DNA of 64,000 bases from Sphagnum compactum (Eukaryota > Bryophyta > Sphagnopsida > Sphagnales): the NCBI GenBank assembly GCA_965153455.1, contig OZ234503.1, positions 8,648,157 through 8,712,156 of the forward strand, read 5' to 3'. The notes under the pieces are model-generated. The model saw nothing but the letters and a program-made list of their open reading frames with translations, had not been told where the DNA came from and searched no databases. Position numbers and translations under genes: made by a program. This document shows positions 48,401 through 62,600 of this stretch, piece after piece. How positions within the stretch are numbered: position 1 is the first letter of the stretch; each line of letters starts with the position of its first letter.

Positions 48401-51400
48401 GGAGATGTGAATATACCCTGGCATTTCTTTTGTACCTCCATTTTCTCTCTGTATTGGTGCTTTTATTAATACAGTTGGCAAGGTTGCATCAGCAGTTGAT
48501 GCTTTTATTAATAAAGTTGGCAAACTTACATCAGTCACCTTCACTCACTCGTACCTTCACCTTCTCTTGAGTGAGCAAATTAGCCTTGTTGCCTGAACCA
48601 GCAGCACCTACACAAGTACCACAGTAAAAGCCCCCTCTGTCCTCTACACCATGTCAGTTGCACGATTACCATAGTACCTGAACGGCTTTAGCAACAAACT
48701 ACTGAATAATTAATTAAAATTTAAATCTTAACTTCGGCACTTGGTTTTTTAATTCTGAAGTTTTTGGCAGGTAATGGTTATATGAAATAATTAACTATTT
48801 TAAGGCTTTAGAACAAATATTAAATAATTTTTCAAAAATTTGACAAAACGAAGAATGATTTAATTTATGCCTAGGTTCAGGTACTACTACCGTGTGGTAC
48901 ATAGTTCCCCTACTTGTATTTTATGTTGCACTTGATGAAAAGCAGAGGATGATGTTACAACACCCATTACAAAGTTTGCAGGTGTCAGTGCATTGTACTG
49001 CACAGACTGAATGATTTTGTAAGGGGTACAGGATGAAGAACATTTGATTGTTCACGTCCTGCTCCTTGCAGCGCCTGTGCAAATGTGATCATATAGTTAG
49101 AGCACCAGGAATCAAATCAGCAGACTTGTTCCATGCACTGACACCCACAAAGTTTATAGAGGGTAGGGTAGCATCCTCCCATGAAAAGCTATGAAGGTTA
49201 AAAGAAATCATGACACCAAAACAAATGAAAGGGAAATTTTTAAGAGTGGAGGGGGCCCTTTAGGAGGGATAAGAGCTCTATTATTGTTCTATTTAAACTA
49301 TGGTTGGTGTGGGGATTTAAATGATTTAGTGTTTGTGGAGTGAATTAATCCGTGTGCCATTCATAGAGAAGGGATTGATAAAATAAAATGATAGCGTTAA
49401 TTGAATCTTGCATTGAGGCATTCAAAATGTCGGCCGAAGGAGCTTGAAATTTTGGAACGCCCCCATAGCAGTTCCTTCTCCTATACAAATGCTCTTGTTG
49501 TTGTTCAAACCCTAATTCCTTAAATATCCTCAAATACTAGCACCACCCATCATAATAGTTTTCACACCATCACCAATAGTTCAAGGAACATGACCAATAG
49601 CACACTTCTACGTATGATGGAATGGACCCTATAGGACCTAATCCACCCAGGAACAGGGCAACCCTGATAGGGTAAGATGCCGTTCATGTAGGCGGTAAGG
49701 GGTTCTTCCAAGGTCTATTCCAAAAGGTAAAGACTTTTTGGACCCATGACTCACATTAAAACTCACAATTACAACACCAAAGGTGAAGCAAAAACCAAAC
49801 AACAACAAAAGTGGAGCCAGCAGATGGCTGCATGTCTCACAAAAGAAAGTGCCAATAAAAGTGCTTAAATAAAACACAGAAACCCAGTTACGTAGTGCCT
49901 TGTAGTTGCAACTGCAGTTGTGGTAGCACCATCACCAATAGCAAGGCACAGCCCCAAAAGAATCAAGAAATCTAAAAAAACACAACAAGAGACAGGAGAA
50001 GGAGAAAAATAACTTAAATTGTTGGGATGGGAGTCTTTTGGGGGAGAATCACAAATTACAACTTCTTGGGAACATGAAGGAAAATTTGATGCCTTGAATT
50101 CCAAGGGATTAAACTAAACTATTTATCCCTTCCTAATTTGCAACCGAATCTAGGAAATTGTAAGCTATTATACTCATAAAAGTAAAAGACTAACCGAGCA
50201 TTTAGTTCCTTCTTTAGGCTCACATATCACCTTTCTCGGTGTTACTTTAATCCTTTCATGTGGATGGGATAGCATGAGGGTTTCTAGTTCATTTTTTTCT
50301 TTTTATTCCATTTACCCCCTCAGTGTGAATCGACCTTAAAGAGCCTCATTCTAGAAGGTAAAGGTACCAATGTAGGTGCTAGTCCACCCTGGGGATCATG
50401 AACTTGCAACCTATACTCATAGGTTTAGGGGAGGTCTTGGGGGAACCAGCACCCATACCCATACCTTCACCTTCTTGAGTGAGGTGAGGTCTCTTAGTAG
50501 CCAAATTAAACCTAAGAAATGTTAGATTTGTACCCAAGAAATGTACATAGTGTTTGCTAAATCTATTTGACTAAGCACATATTTCTAAAGTTGGAAAGTC
50601 TGCAGGAAAAAAAAAAAAAAAAACTCCTCCTTGTAACAAATACCTTGTTTAACAACACTTTCAATCAAAAGCTTATTTGAACTGATGAGATCCAAAGCCT
50701 ACTTTAAAGTTTTAAAATATAGCATTACTTGCAGATGGTGTAAAGTGCCTCCAAGAAAAGTCATTGATCTTGGATTCATTTTAGTGGGAAAGGAACTACA
50801 AATATCACTAGCCTGAGTTAGTTTATTATGTTCATGGGTTTAATAAACCTAGCTTATGTGGTGATAGTTGAGTTGATGGAAACAGTTTGGTATTCGTGAA
50901 AGAACAAATGTTTTAAATATAATGTTCAAAACACTATCAAAATGCTGTAATGAACTAGGCCATCGCATAGACTAGGAATATTGGTGTGTTAGACACTTTG
51001 TTAGGAAAATGTTTTAAAAAAGGAATATATGAACGATCGGTCCCATTGGCACACTTAACAATTTGTTATTGTCAAGTGAAGTATAAAATAGTGCATTAAT
51101 GTGAACAAAACCAAAGGAGAGTTCTATTGAATACAATTCATCCTCATGTACATTTCAACAAAATAAACAAAGCTGACTAAGAACATGTACAACTAACAGA
51201 GAACAAAGCCCACAAGGAATCAAAATGATGACCCTATGACCTTTATGTGTGGTTTGGAACACAAGCCAACACCAACCTTGGCAAAATGGATGATATACTT
51301 AAATAACCAAATTTAGTGGGCCTTGAGAATGTTCAAGTTTTATGCAACGGATGACAAATGCACTTTGGAAAAAAATCAGACAATAATTCAAAGGCCACAA

Positions 51401-54400
51401 GGATGGGCCATTTCAATGATTGCAATATAAAAAGTATTTGAAAATAAAAATATGTAAACAGAATAATTAAATTCATTGATTCTATTATCATTTAAATTTT
51501 TTAAATATGAACACATTTAGACCACGAATCTAAGGGCCATTTTCTGTCATTCAAACCCTTGAACAAAGCCCAATAGTTCCTCCCAACATACATCCAAGTT
51601 TGGGCGGATGAAAGGATAATTGAAAAGATGTCATACAATAGCAATGGATGCCACATATTTTACCTATAAAGCAAAACCAATACTTTTGCAAATTTCATTT
51701 TACCATTTGCACCATCCATTCAACTAACCCATTTGCTTCAAGATAGTCTTATGAAGTTGTGTAATGATTAATTAATGTTTTTTCACACAACCATTATGAA
51801 AAATCATGTCCACAACAATTCAACTACCTTGCAACTAAAGCTCTAAAATAATTAATATACGTCTACATTACAATTGTCCCATGGAAATATGAGGAATTAA
51901 TAAATAAATTGTCACATCATAAAATCAAGGAGTCATATTGTAGTTGCAAGTTAGTTGCAAAATTGGACATTTGTATGCGCCACAAATATAATTGTAGTCA
52001 ACCATGTTTGACTTTGTTGGCAAGTCGCATTTTAATGCATGTGACAACAACATTACAACTATGGTAAACATAAAACCCCATTAATGATTACTTTGAAATT
52101 AGTGTATGGCCTTAATAGATACAATCATGTCACATGTATGCATTGCCATCATCAATTAAATTTGGTAGTTGAAACTATTTTACAATTAGTTTTATCAACT
52201 ATGATTCTTAGTGATACAACTAGTTATGTCACTATATTCGTTTTGACTATATAAAGATTATTGGTGATTATTTTGGGACTATTATTCAACGATGATATGA
52301 CTAACAAGTGTCAATTATGTTGCAACCCACTATATATCACGTCACATCATTAATTGAAAATGTAGTTCTTAAGTGAAATTGAAGCAATGTTACATTGTAT
52401 TATCAATTCCATTACAATGCACATTACATTACCTATTTTTAAAAATTTCACATATACACATGGTCATTATGAACAATTAATATGCAAGCAAATTTCAATT
52501 TGAAATTTGAAACGTGAAAGTATGTAAAAGCAAATGGCATGTGATAATAAATTAATAGATCTCCCGTTTTACATCAACAACCTTCATGTGCTTATTCCTA
52601 GTCTCAAGAAATTTATGATGATCTAAAAAGGAGATGGGGTTTTTTTTCTAAAACCCAACATCTAATAGACATGTGAACCAAGATAACCAAATCCGCCAAT
52701 TTTGACATGTTAGCTAAGTCGCTCATGTTAGTTAAATCATACATGCGGTCATTGTGAACAATTAGAATGCAATTACATTTCAACTTGGATTTGAAATTTA
52801 TGAATATGAAATTTGGGTGAAAACCCCCTAAGCAAATGACAAGAGGTAGAAAGTCAATAGATCTCTGCTTTTGCATTAATGACCGTTATGTGTTTGTGCC
52901 TATTGTCAAAAAATTCAAGATGAATTAGAAAGGAGGCATTTCTTTATGAACATGTTGTGCATTTTTTGGTTTTTGGTGATAGAAATATCATGTGTTACAT
53001 TACTTTTGTTTATTTTTGCCTTTTTGGTTTTCATTTTAGAACTAGAGATTAGAGGTTGTTGCAAGTTGTATTGTTCATTTTGAAAACTTGAAGATTTGAA
53101 GGTTCATCATTCATTCTTTTTTTAATTTATTTGCATAAAAAAATGGTGTGAAAAAAACATTCATTTTGTTTAGAAGTTTAATTGTAACGTGTTACTTATA
53201 ATGGTGAAAGATTTGGGAGGGGTGAAAAAATTTGTGATGAAAATCAGGTTGTGAATTTGTTTGTGTTTGAATATTTGGATTTTGGGGTCAAAGGTGAAAT
53301 TGAAGCAAAGCTAGTTTCTACATCTATTCCAATTTTCATTTTTTTGGGGGGGTGCTATATAGGGTTTCATTAATAATGTCTGATTGTAACAAAATCAAAA
53401 TTGTACATAAAAGGTAAGGTTTTTCAAAAGAAAGTGGTTGTTGTGTTTGAAACCATATAATTAAGTGGAAAAACATGCACAAGTGATGTTATACAATTTT
53501 GTTAATTTGCTAATAACTATGTCACTAAATGTGTTGTTTATTGTGTAGTGAATCAAACCAAGACATGGAAGACAAGTGCTAAAACAACAAAGGTGAAACA
53601 AGAAACCAAATATGACAAGAACTTTGATATTCCAATTATGTGATGCATCTTATTTTGAAAAATATCATTGTCTATAAATGCAAGTTGTAGTTTAATATGT
53701 ATTAGAGTTACAAATGGTTTTTTGTGACATTGTTGTCACATTATGTTAGTCTTAAAGGCATTGTAGTTGCATTGTGTTAATGTTGTTGCAATGTAATCAT
53801 AATGTGTTATGTATATTGTTTATTAGAACAAAGTTAGTGTCACTAAAGTTGTAAAATAATTTCATATAGGTTAAAAATATGAACATCTAGATATCTTCAA
53901 CATTACAATGTTATGCATATGTTATTAACTTCATTTCACATCATTGATTATCATAATGTGACAAAATTCAAGTAGACAAGGTAGAATGAAAAAGTAAAGC
54001 GGTTTAAGTTCCATTTCAACAAAATTAAAAAAAAACACCTCACAAATTGGAAATGCAATCTAAGAATTATAAACAACAATATTTGATTGTTGTGGCTCAT
54101 TGTATTTGTGATGACCCTTTGTATGGGAAAAGAAAAACCTTTGCCATAATTAGCTTGGGCATTATATTTAAATTTATAGTCAAATTATATTTCAATCGAA
54201 AGGAACATATTTTTGCCCTAACTTTAAAAGTTAGTGCATATAATTTCAAATCAATATCATGTTTATATATAGTTCAATGTAATGTATTAAGTTCCAAACC
54301 AATGTTAAATAGTATGCACATAGTTGTAATTTGAGGAAAACATCGGTTAGTGTTCAATTGCTTTAAAATGGCCAGTTTGTTGATTTTAGGTTATAAATAG

Positions 54401-55249
54401 TTGTCATTTAGTGACAATTGGTAATTTAAACAACCATTATACAACTAATGGGACCCAATAACGTAACATTTAGTTGTAAACCAATGTCCATTATTGGAGA
54501 ATATAAATATAGAGTAGTGTTCAATATGAACACAATAGTTGTTTTTTAATTGTAATAGCCTTGCTAGTTCATTATTACATAGTAGTTCAGGAGTTTCCTT
54601 TGCAATCTTTCAACTCCATGGCAATTATGGTGACCCCCATGGTTTTATTTTAATTGCAAAAATGTCACTCTATGTAAAAAATGTAGTTATTAAATAATAC
54701 TACAATAATATCACTATAGTTGTTTTGGAAAAAGTTACATAATTGTAAATTTGTTTAGGTATTTGGTGATTTAATTGTGAAGTTGCTTATTATTTTAGGG
54801 GCCACTTATAAGATAACTATGAAACAACTATTGCACGACGATGGTGAAAGGAAAAAGTTGTTTAATAATTATTTAATAATAGACATCCATAGTTTCAATT
54901 TCAAGGTAGTCACCATGTGATGAACTTGTGGTTACAGACATGTACTCCAATGTGCATAAGTTACTTGTCACCAAGTGGAAATGCAATTCCACTTTGTAGT
55001 ATGTTCTCACTACACCTATAATTTTAATAGAATTGCATATTAGTTGCATTGTAGTTGCATAGAAGTTGTTATTGTGAAATTATAATGAAGTTGCATTGCG
55101 CGAGTTGCATATGTATATAGTTGCACATATGATGAGTTACATTTGTTACAACTCATGCAACTTGTCCAAAAGGACTTATGGCATAAAAATGTTGAATTAA
55201 AAGTGGTCATTGCAACTTAAAACTAAGTTGCAAGCCCAATCATATTTCA
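48401..55249. other. Long AT-rich repeat-like region, no gene supported
   Basis: Frames are short on both strands and no protein family was recognised. TTGCA/GTTGTA motifs recur, especially at 51900-52400 and 53690-55200, suggesting decayed retrotransposon DNA. The part next to 55250 could be the remaining 3' portion of the gypsy element on the minus strand. Confidence 0.45.
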
Positions 55250-57900
55250 CCCTATTTTTTCATAATGAATTATTAGAACTACCCATGGAATTTTGTACCT
55301 TGATTGACTAGTATTTCAGTTGGAGCCCTAAACTTATTGAATACAATGTCCAAAAATGCATAAGCAACATTTTGTTTGTTTTGATTTGACAATGGCACCA
55401 ATTCTAGCCACTTAGAAATTTTTTCAATCATAACCAAAATGTACTAGTTTTGTTGCATTGTCAAATTCAATGGGCTAGCAAAACCCAAACTGCATTAATA
55501 ACCAAGCCGCATTATGGGCAATGGTTATAAATGAAGTGTAGGTGCATTGAATGATATTCACATTTGGCCACACACCACACATAATAAACAAATTGTTGAA
55601 CTTGCATCCCCCACCACAAATATTATGTTGGGAGAAAATTGTAGTTCCATTGAACACCAAAATGGCCCAATTCCTCATGAACATGCTACGCAAGACCCTC
55701 ATGTTGTTTTTAGCAAAACAAAAATCACATTCATCCATTTGTCCACACTTATAAGAAGGAAAGTACCTTCCCACTTGAATCATTTTGCCCTATGCACAAT
55801 TTGATCATGTTCCTTGGGTGTCAATCTAACTGAAACTTCAATTGTTTGTAAATATGCAATAACATGTAAATCCTCGTATATGTCCAAGGCACCATCACCC
55901 TCTAGTTCAATGTCTACATCCCAAGAATCCTCATTACCAATGGTATTTTGAAAGTCCATATTTAAAACACCCCAAAAAGGTACATAAGTATGTTAGAAAA
56001 TATCATTTTGGTACCACCAAATTGACATCACCATGTTAACAAGCCCCAATGGTATCCTCCTCATTAGAACTTGGATTTTGACTTAATCCATGGACATCTT
56101 AGTTAACCTTTCTAGCCCAACGAACAATGTCAAAGTTGGTATTCTTATAGGATAAAGGCCCACCTAGTTAACTTTCCCATGAAACAATATGATTCCATCA
56201 AAAAATTGAATGGCTCTAGTAGTTTGAAACCAAGTTGAACAAACTGCCATAAAAATAAACATTGCAATGATGAAACAACCCAAACAACAACAAGGCATTC
56301 CACTTCATATGAATTATAATTTGTTTCCATCTTGTTGTTGGTTCAATTAATATAACCCATCACAAATTTTTGACCATCATTTTTAAGTTAGGTAAATACC
56401 ACATTTAACCTTAAAGTGTTTCAATACATATACAATTGGAAAGGTCACCCCAAATGAGTTGTTGCAAAATGGGCATAAAAGTGAGTTAGGCCTTCAATTT
56501 TTGAAAGGCATGCTTTTGTGCCTCACCCCAAATGTATTTTTGGTACATCTTTGTTAATTGAATCAAAACTTTGTTGATGTTAACTCCTTTTACAAACCAT
56601 TAATAATAATTACACAAGCCCAAAAATGTTTACAACCGGCTAACATCCAATGGGAACTTGTGGAATGACCTCAACCTTGACCTTTTGAACCTCCAACCCA
56701 CTTGGATAAATCATATGCCCCCAATATTCCACTTGAGTGTGGAAGTAACTAACACTTATTTGTATGAAACCTAAGGTTATGTTCCTTCAACCTTTCAAAC
56801 ACTTCCTACATGTGTTTCATATGATCTCTTAGAATCAAGTTGAAGACAACAATATTGTCTATGTAACATTAGGCAAAATTTAGAACTACCAACTTTTAAT
56901 CCATGGTCCTTTGGACATTTGCAAGGGCATACCACACTTGTTATAAATAATCCTTCCCATGAAGATATATCCCCCAAAATGTCATTTTGACCTTGTCACC
57001 CTCCTTTAATGACAATTCATGATAGTCAAACCACAAGTCCAAGTGTTGAAAACTTTGGCCTACCCAAAGGTGTCAAAAATCTCATTCAGTAGGTGCATGG
57101 CATATTTGTTAAAATGCATTCACTTGTTCACTAGACAATAATCTCCACATGTGACATCTGTCCATTGCTAAAAATGTCAATTTTTTGGCTAACATCATTA
57201 TTACTGAAGCATATTCACTTGTGGACAATTTTACCAAACCAACATTTGGCAACTTTGTTATTTGGGCCTAAACCAAGGCTTTCCCCACTTCATTAAGCTT
57301 GCAAGGTCATTTAAAAATTGGATTATTATCCTCAAATCTGATTCAAACCTCTCATCTTTTCAATTGGCCTAATTCCTTTAAAGTGAAAGTAGAACATCCA
57401 ATGTGATAATGTAGTAATTGTCTCGTTTTATACATCTCACCTCCTATAACCACTAGGCCAATCTTTAACTCCCATCTTTTTGTGGTCACATGTATTATTG
57501 GTTGGGGTGATGGCTTATCCTCAATGCTTAAATTTGAAAACATTGCTTGTGGTTATTACACATAAAATGGGGTGGGGAGGTGTCAATTATCTTTGGTGCC
57601 TCACATCACTAACTGCCTTTTGAACATCCATATATCCCCCTTGGCATTATTAATCTCACAATTGGCAAGGATGTGCAACCTAACTTGTTGTAAAATGATC
57701 CCCCCTTGCATCAACATGGTTGTTCCAGCTGAAGGTGCAACATGGGAAGAAATGGGGTAAGGAAAATTTTTCTTGCGTCCCTTTTGACAAAATGCACGTA
57801 ACTGAGTCGATTTGACTTTTGACTCAAAATGGGCATGCCATGTTGGTTTTGATAACTTGCCATGGGCAGAACTTGGGTTGCCCCACTTGGATGTCAAAAT
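55250..57900 (-). mobile_element. Decayed Ty3/gypsy retrotransposon pol region
   Basis: Reading the minus strand from about 57900 downward, fragments occur in gypsy order. The RT region (about 57260-56500) contains LDLWFDYHELSLKEGDK, then CYIDNIVVFN and VFERLKEHNLRFHT, then KWVGGSKGQG shifted in frame. The RNase H region (about 56470-56140) contains YNSYEVECLVVVWVVSSLQC and GKLTRWAFIL. The integrase (about 55760-55260) contains CGQMDECDFC and KWLELVPLSNQN followed by EILVNQGTKFHG. The order RT, RNase H, integrase is the gypsy arrangement. Many stops and frameshifts interrupt it, and no LTRs were found. The segment 57897-57601 may hold upstream gag/protease remnants. Confidence 0.82.
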
Positions 57901-59336
57901 GCACCATGATGAAGAGGTGCACGTTCTACATCCTCCTTTTGGCGTCGACGAAACCTACCCACGCAATTTTGAGCTAGGTTGGGGATGGTGGTGACTTCCT
58001 TCTGTTCCTATTGCCGTTCATTTGCCTATTTGGTGCACTTGTTCAATGATGCAAAGAGAGAAGGGAAGGGGGGGAAAAAAAGAAAAGGGAAAAATAGCAA
58101 GGGACTTGATGATAGAAACATCAACCCTCCTTTTGTTGTTATTTTCTTCTCTTCCTTCACCCACACAAAGGCCCCATTAGTTCAAATCCCCAGGGAATGA
58201 TACATCTATAAAACATGCAATACAATGAAATGGAAGACATGTCACACAATGTTCGAACAAAATTCCAAAATAACCAAAACTAATTTCTTGTGCAAAACAC
58301 CAACTGTATACCCAATGTAACAACACAAATCTAATTTTGGACCAACAAACTAGTTTACATTTTTGGTGATTTAAAATATGATTCATTTATAACAAACATG
58401 AAGCAAAGTTCAAAACAAATAATAAAAATGCACAACACACAAAACGATGGGCAAAAAAAACTTGCATAACACATAAAAATTACAAAATAGAAAAACACAG
58501 TGTATTTTGAAATTTCAAAACATTAAAAATGATTTGAAAAATCACAACTTAGAATTATATCCCAAACATTGAATAATTCAAACCCTAGTCACATGTGAAC
58601 TAGTTTCAACTTAAACCACAATGGACTATGTTAATTCATCTTATCAATAATTTAATTATGATTTACCTACCTAACTAAATTAACATTCATGTTTAATTAT
58701 TATGATTTGTTTGTTTGTTTTTAAGCACAACAATAAACCCATCAACAAGCTATTGGCACCCCCAAGTCAAACTTTGTGATAAAGGGCTGATAAAGCTTTA
58801 CTTGCACACAAATAGGTTTGAACTCAAAATCATTTTTGAGATCTCAAGGTCCCATATATGAGCTATACCAATAACCATGGATGATGACATAAAATGGTTG
58901 TATGGCAAATTTTCAATGAAATCAACACCACATGATTATGAAAATGGGCTCAAGTCTTGTAAATTTTGCATAAGATGTTGTGGGTGTCAAAAAAATAATT
59001 TGATTGTTTCTAGTTGACTGGTCACAATATTGACCCACTTGTGAAATTTATATGCTCCTTTAATTTATATTGTCCCATATTTATTGTGTTCAAGTATCAA
59101 TGGGAAAAGGAAAACATTTAACATTAAATTTGACTCTCATAACTAATGATATTGCCTCAAATACAATACATCCTTTGAGCTGCTCTTAGCCTTAATATGT
59201 AAACATCAACAATGTCCAAGTAAATGGCAATGGTAGGTACAACATTGGGAATGGCTGTCCTGGTGGGTATGAATATACCCGTCAAGTCTATACGGATATA
59301 ACACATAACCTGCACCCTGCAAGCCTTGCCCTGAAG
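57901..59336. other. Intergenic DNA, no gene supported
   Basis: No convincing frame. A possible tRNA-derived SINE lies within it (58790-58882, minus strand). Confidence 0.45.
58790..58882 (-). repeat. Possible tRNA-derived SINE head
   Basis: On the minus strand, TGGTATAGCTCATATATGGG resembles a pol III A box. About 40 bases further, GAGTTCAAACCT resembles a B box. No folded tRNA can be drawn, and the tail and target duplications were not found. Confidence 0.35.
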
Positions 59337-59362
59337 AACCCTAAACCCCAAACCCTAATCCC
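59337..59362 (+). promoter_or_regulatory. Paired telo-box motifs upstream of the 59467 reading frame
   Basis: AACCCTAAACCCC is followed by AAACCCTAA (59350-59358), about 105 bases before the start codon. Telo boxes are common near start sites of plant housekeeping and organelle-protein genes. A regulatory role here is inferred. Confidence 0.55.
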
Positions 59363-59466
59363 GGAAGACGGTGCAAAAAAGGAAGCCTCGTCAGAGCGGT
59401 TCAGCTTTGGTCCGCACTTTGAGATTGCCTTGCGCAGCGGGGTGCATAGGGAGGAAGGGAGCGGCG

Positions 59467-59690
59467 ATGGCGGGCGTGGGTAGAAGCATGTCTAGCCGTT
59501 TCATTTCGACCACGAGGTCCGTGCTCAGAGTTTGTTCGAACTGCAGTGAAGTTGCAGCGGCGGGACCGAAGCGGGGTGTGGGCGGTCGGAGCATGGCACC
59601 TGCAATGCCAGCAGCCAGACCTGCTGCCTTTTCTCATCCGTCCACCAAATCTGTTTCTGAAGGCAGGCGCCCTGCTTCCCTGTTCTTCAG
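59467..59690 (+). CDS. First exon of a small, probably mitochondrial protein (NFD6-like?), partial
   Basis: The ATG at 59467 opens a GC-rich frame unlike the surrounding AT-rich DNA, starting MAGVGRSMSSRFISTTRSVL. It is rich in Arg, Ser and Ala and nearly free of acidic residues, which is typical of a mitochondrial presequence. The frame runs to GRRPASLFF. A CAG/GTACTT donor at 59690/59691 would end the exon in phase 2. The layout resembles the small plant NFD6-type mitochondrial proteins, but I could not place downstream exons. A candidate at about 60160 (MLLHCLV) breaks after seven residues. It could be an intact gene with unresolved exons, a pseudogene, or another small organelle protein. 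Confidence 0.4.
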
Positions 59691-62600
59691 GTACTTCAAA
59701 GCCTGCACTATCCTTGGAGAGGCATAACTGTTAGTCATGCATTCCGTCCTTCAATAACACATCTGGCCATGGCAGTTCTGGGGTTCAAACCTGCTAAAGT
59801 TGAGCGAATGGTAGCTTTAGAATAGTGAGCGGGTTAGTTTTGTGGCAATCATAAAGATGAGGTCAAGATCTGTCAATTCCAACGAGGGTTCAGTGTTGAG
59901 GGTTTAGGATTAAATAAAGCATAAAGGATGATGGACAAGATGTCTCAATTCCAATGACAGTGTGATATGAAAACAGATTAGGAGGTGAGATGGCATGTGC
60001 ACAGTCGCTTTTGCCATTACACAGTGCAATTGCAACATCGAGAATGGTGGCGCAGCTAACTACAACAGCTGGGACAATGCTCCAGGGTATGCTCATCCAC
60101 ATGAATAGGGATCGGTAGTGTGCGTCAATTCCTCTCTCCTGTACTTGGTGTCACCATGCTCCTTCATTGTTTGGTCTGACAGCATCTTAGTCACTCCTCA
60201 CTGTTGGACATCCTTGTTTCTCTGGTCATCATGTCGTGGATATTTCACTTGACATGGAACTTTCTTGATGTTTGATGGTGTTGCTTTCATGTGATGAAGC
60301 ACACTTTGAAGTCACTTGTGTAACTGTGTGATCCCCAATTGCTGTCTCTTATTCTCTCTGGTTTAGGATGCCTGTTGGGTTCTGTATTGCCAGTGTAGCT
60401 GGCATGCACTAGGTAGTAGATTGCAGATACACACCAGCAATCATGGCAACATTTGGCCCTTTATATGGTAAAAAATAAAACCAAGACTCTAGGTGTATTG
60501 ATGTATGAGTCTCTATTTTACCAAACCTTGAACTTGCTAGCATACACAGTGGGTAAGTTGATTCCTTGTTGGATGTGGTATAATAGGACTCTTCTCAGCT
60601 GTCCAAGTTTTGTGTTATTATGGATCTGGTTATTAGAGCTGATGAAATTACCAATCCAGCTTGACAGTGCTTAAGCATCTTTGCCACTATGAAGAATCTT
60701 GAGTAGTTGGACCTGCACATATTTTTGTTAATTTCCTGCATTGGTAATGAGATGCAGATGCAGTTCTTGTTGTTTTGAGAGCCTGCTGTTCTTGCAAGAG
60801 TTGTGTTACTCACATCTGAGAGTGCACACTTTCCTGCTATCATGATTGAATTATGGTGCATTATTATTCCATAGAAGCTTCTGTCACACTTTAGTCCCTC
60901 AGGGTGGATCCTGATGGAGTTAGCATTCATGTTGGTTGCACAAGTATGCAGCCAATTCCTAAATGCATGTTTTGAAATTGCAATCCTCAAGAAGTGTGGG
61001 AGGAAAGGGTACTTAAGCCGCAAGCCTCTCTCCTCACTTGACAATGTGGATGAGAAGTTCCTGGAGACATACTAGGGCTGCAATTGTACAACACCATGGT
61101 TTCGCCACTTGGAGAGAAGCCATTTACTTTCGACTCTGGTTCAGCCTCTGGCTGAAAGTCATCTGGTTCTTTCAGATTCTGGAAAAAGTGAAGTCAGCTG
61201 ATGCTGATTATTAAATTGTAGCTTTTGGTGCTAAGTCAGGTGCATGATGGAGATGGTCCACCATGGGCACATTGAAGGTTGATTGGATTACTTGGTGAGG
61301 CAGAAATAGCTTTTACATAGGATTAGTGGGAAGCTTATAAGCAGAGTGTGGGCTGGTGTATGCATGAATCAGATGATGAAGACGGCACATAGCGCATGTG
61401 GGCATCCATTTATTAAATTTTCAAATGGGTATGGTTTGCCCACCATAATGGCACATCAGCTACCTCAGCAGTGTTAGACCATGCTTGTGTTACCTTACAT
61501 GATGATGACACTTGTGTATGAAGTCATGGTCAGTAATTCCAATTCTCTGTGCAATGTTTGCTTAGATGACTATGATGGCACGTGATGGACGCATGGATTG
61601 TGTGTCATCCTTGGGCTCACCATTGATGCAGGCGACTTCCTTTTGCCTGTGAGAGTTATTGCCATGTAGGTTCCCTTGTTACCATATAGGACCAGCATTC
61701 CACCTATTCTACTTGCCTGAAAGGTTCTCTCACTAGAGTGACCCAGCTTTCTTCTCTAGAACCAGATTGCTTCCTCCCTTCTTTTTAGTTTTATACGATG
61801 ATTTGGTTCCATATCATTTTGATGAGGATCATACTCAAACAAGTGCAGAACTCATGCCTTTACCCTAGATTATATTTTCAACATGCTTGGGAGCCTGGGT
61901 ATTGTAAGGTTCAAGGACCCTGTTTCCCTCCATTTGGTAGTCCCTGTTTGAAGGGAACGTCAACAATTGTTAGGTTTGTGGTAAAGAGGTGAATTGGGTG
62001 TTATTGCTTCTGTCAGGAGGAATGTGGATTATTGACGATAGTTGAGGCGTGAAGTGACATCTCAAAACTCTGGAGGCAGCCAGGAATATGAACTGCAGGC
62101 GATTGTTTTTATGCGCCATGGCATGGAGCTCATTCTGTCTTCTCAGAAGCCAAAGTGAACTGTGCAACTGCTTTGAGCAGTAGGCAAGCATGTTTGTCAA
62201 GTTCCTACCCAGTTGGAGGGAGCATAGTGGAGACTATTTTTTGAATTTGAATGCTGTAGCTAAATTTGATTTTTATAATTAGTAGGTGATTAGGATTCTT
62301 GCTTCAACATGTGTTTTGCTCATAATCCGAGAATAGTTGCACAATGTTTCTCCAGTGGGTTTTGTGGTTGGTTGTGCTGCCATGTATTCTGCCACCAGTT
62401 CCAGACAAATTTGGAATCTCCCTTTTGGTGCAATTTTGACCTGATGTTATTTTGCCTTGCTAGCATGTCTACCTATTTGAGATGTTCTGACTTTGAAAGG
62501 TGTGTGTGCTGTGCAAGCAAAGGCTTTTTGAAGGGTGATCAGTGGTCCTGAATGCTTTTGTGGCCTGAGAATGGACATGATAAATATTCTAGTTTGTTTT

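Noticed and set aside
59391-59637. Minus-strand frames of 67 and 78 aa
   Set aside because: They overlap the GC-rich exon at 59467 and arise from its base composition; the plus-strand presequence-like frame is preferred.
60595-61044. 149-aa minus-strand frame as a gene
   Set aside because: No motif recognised and the opposite strand is equally protein-like; not enough to call.
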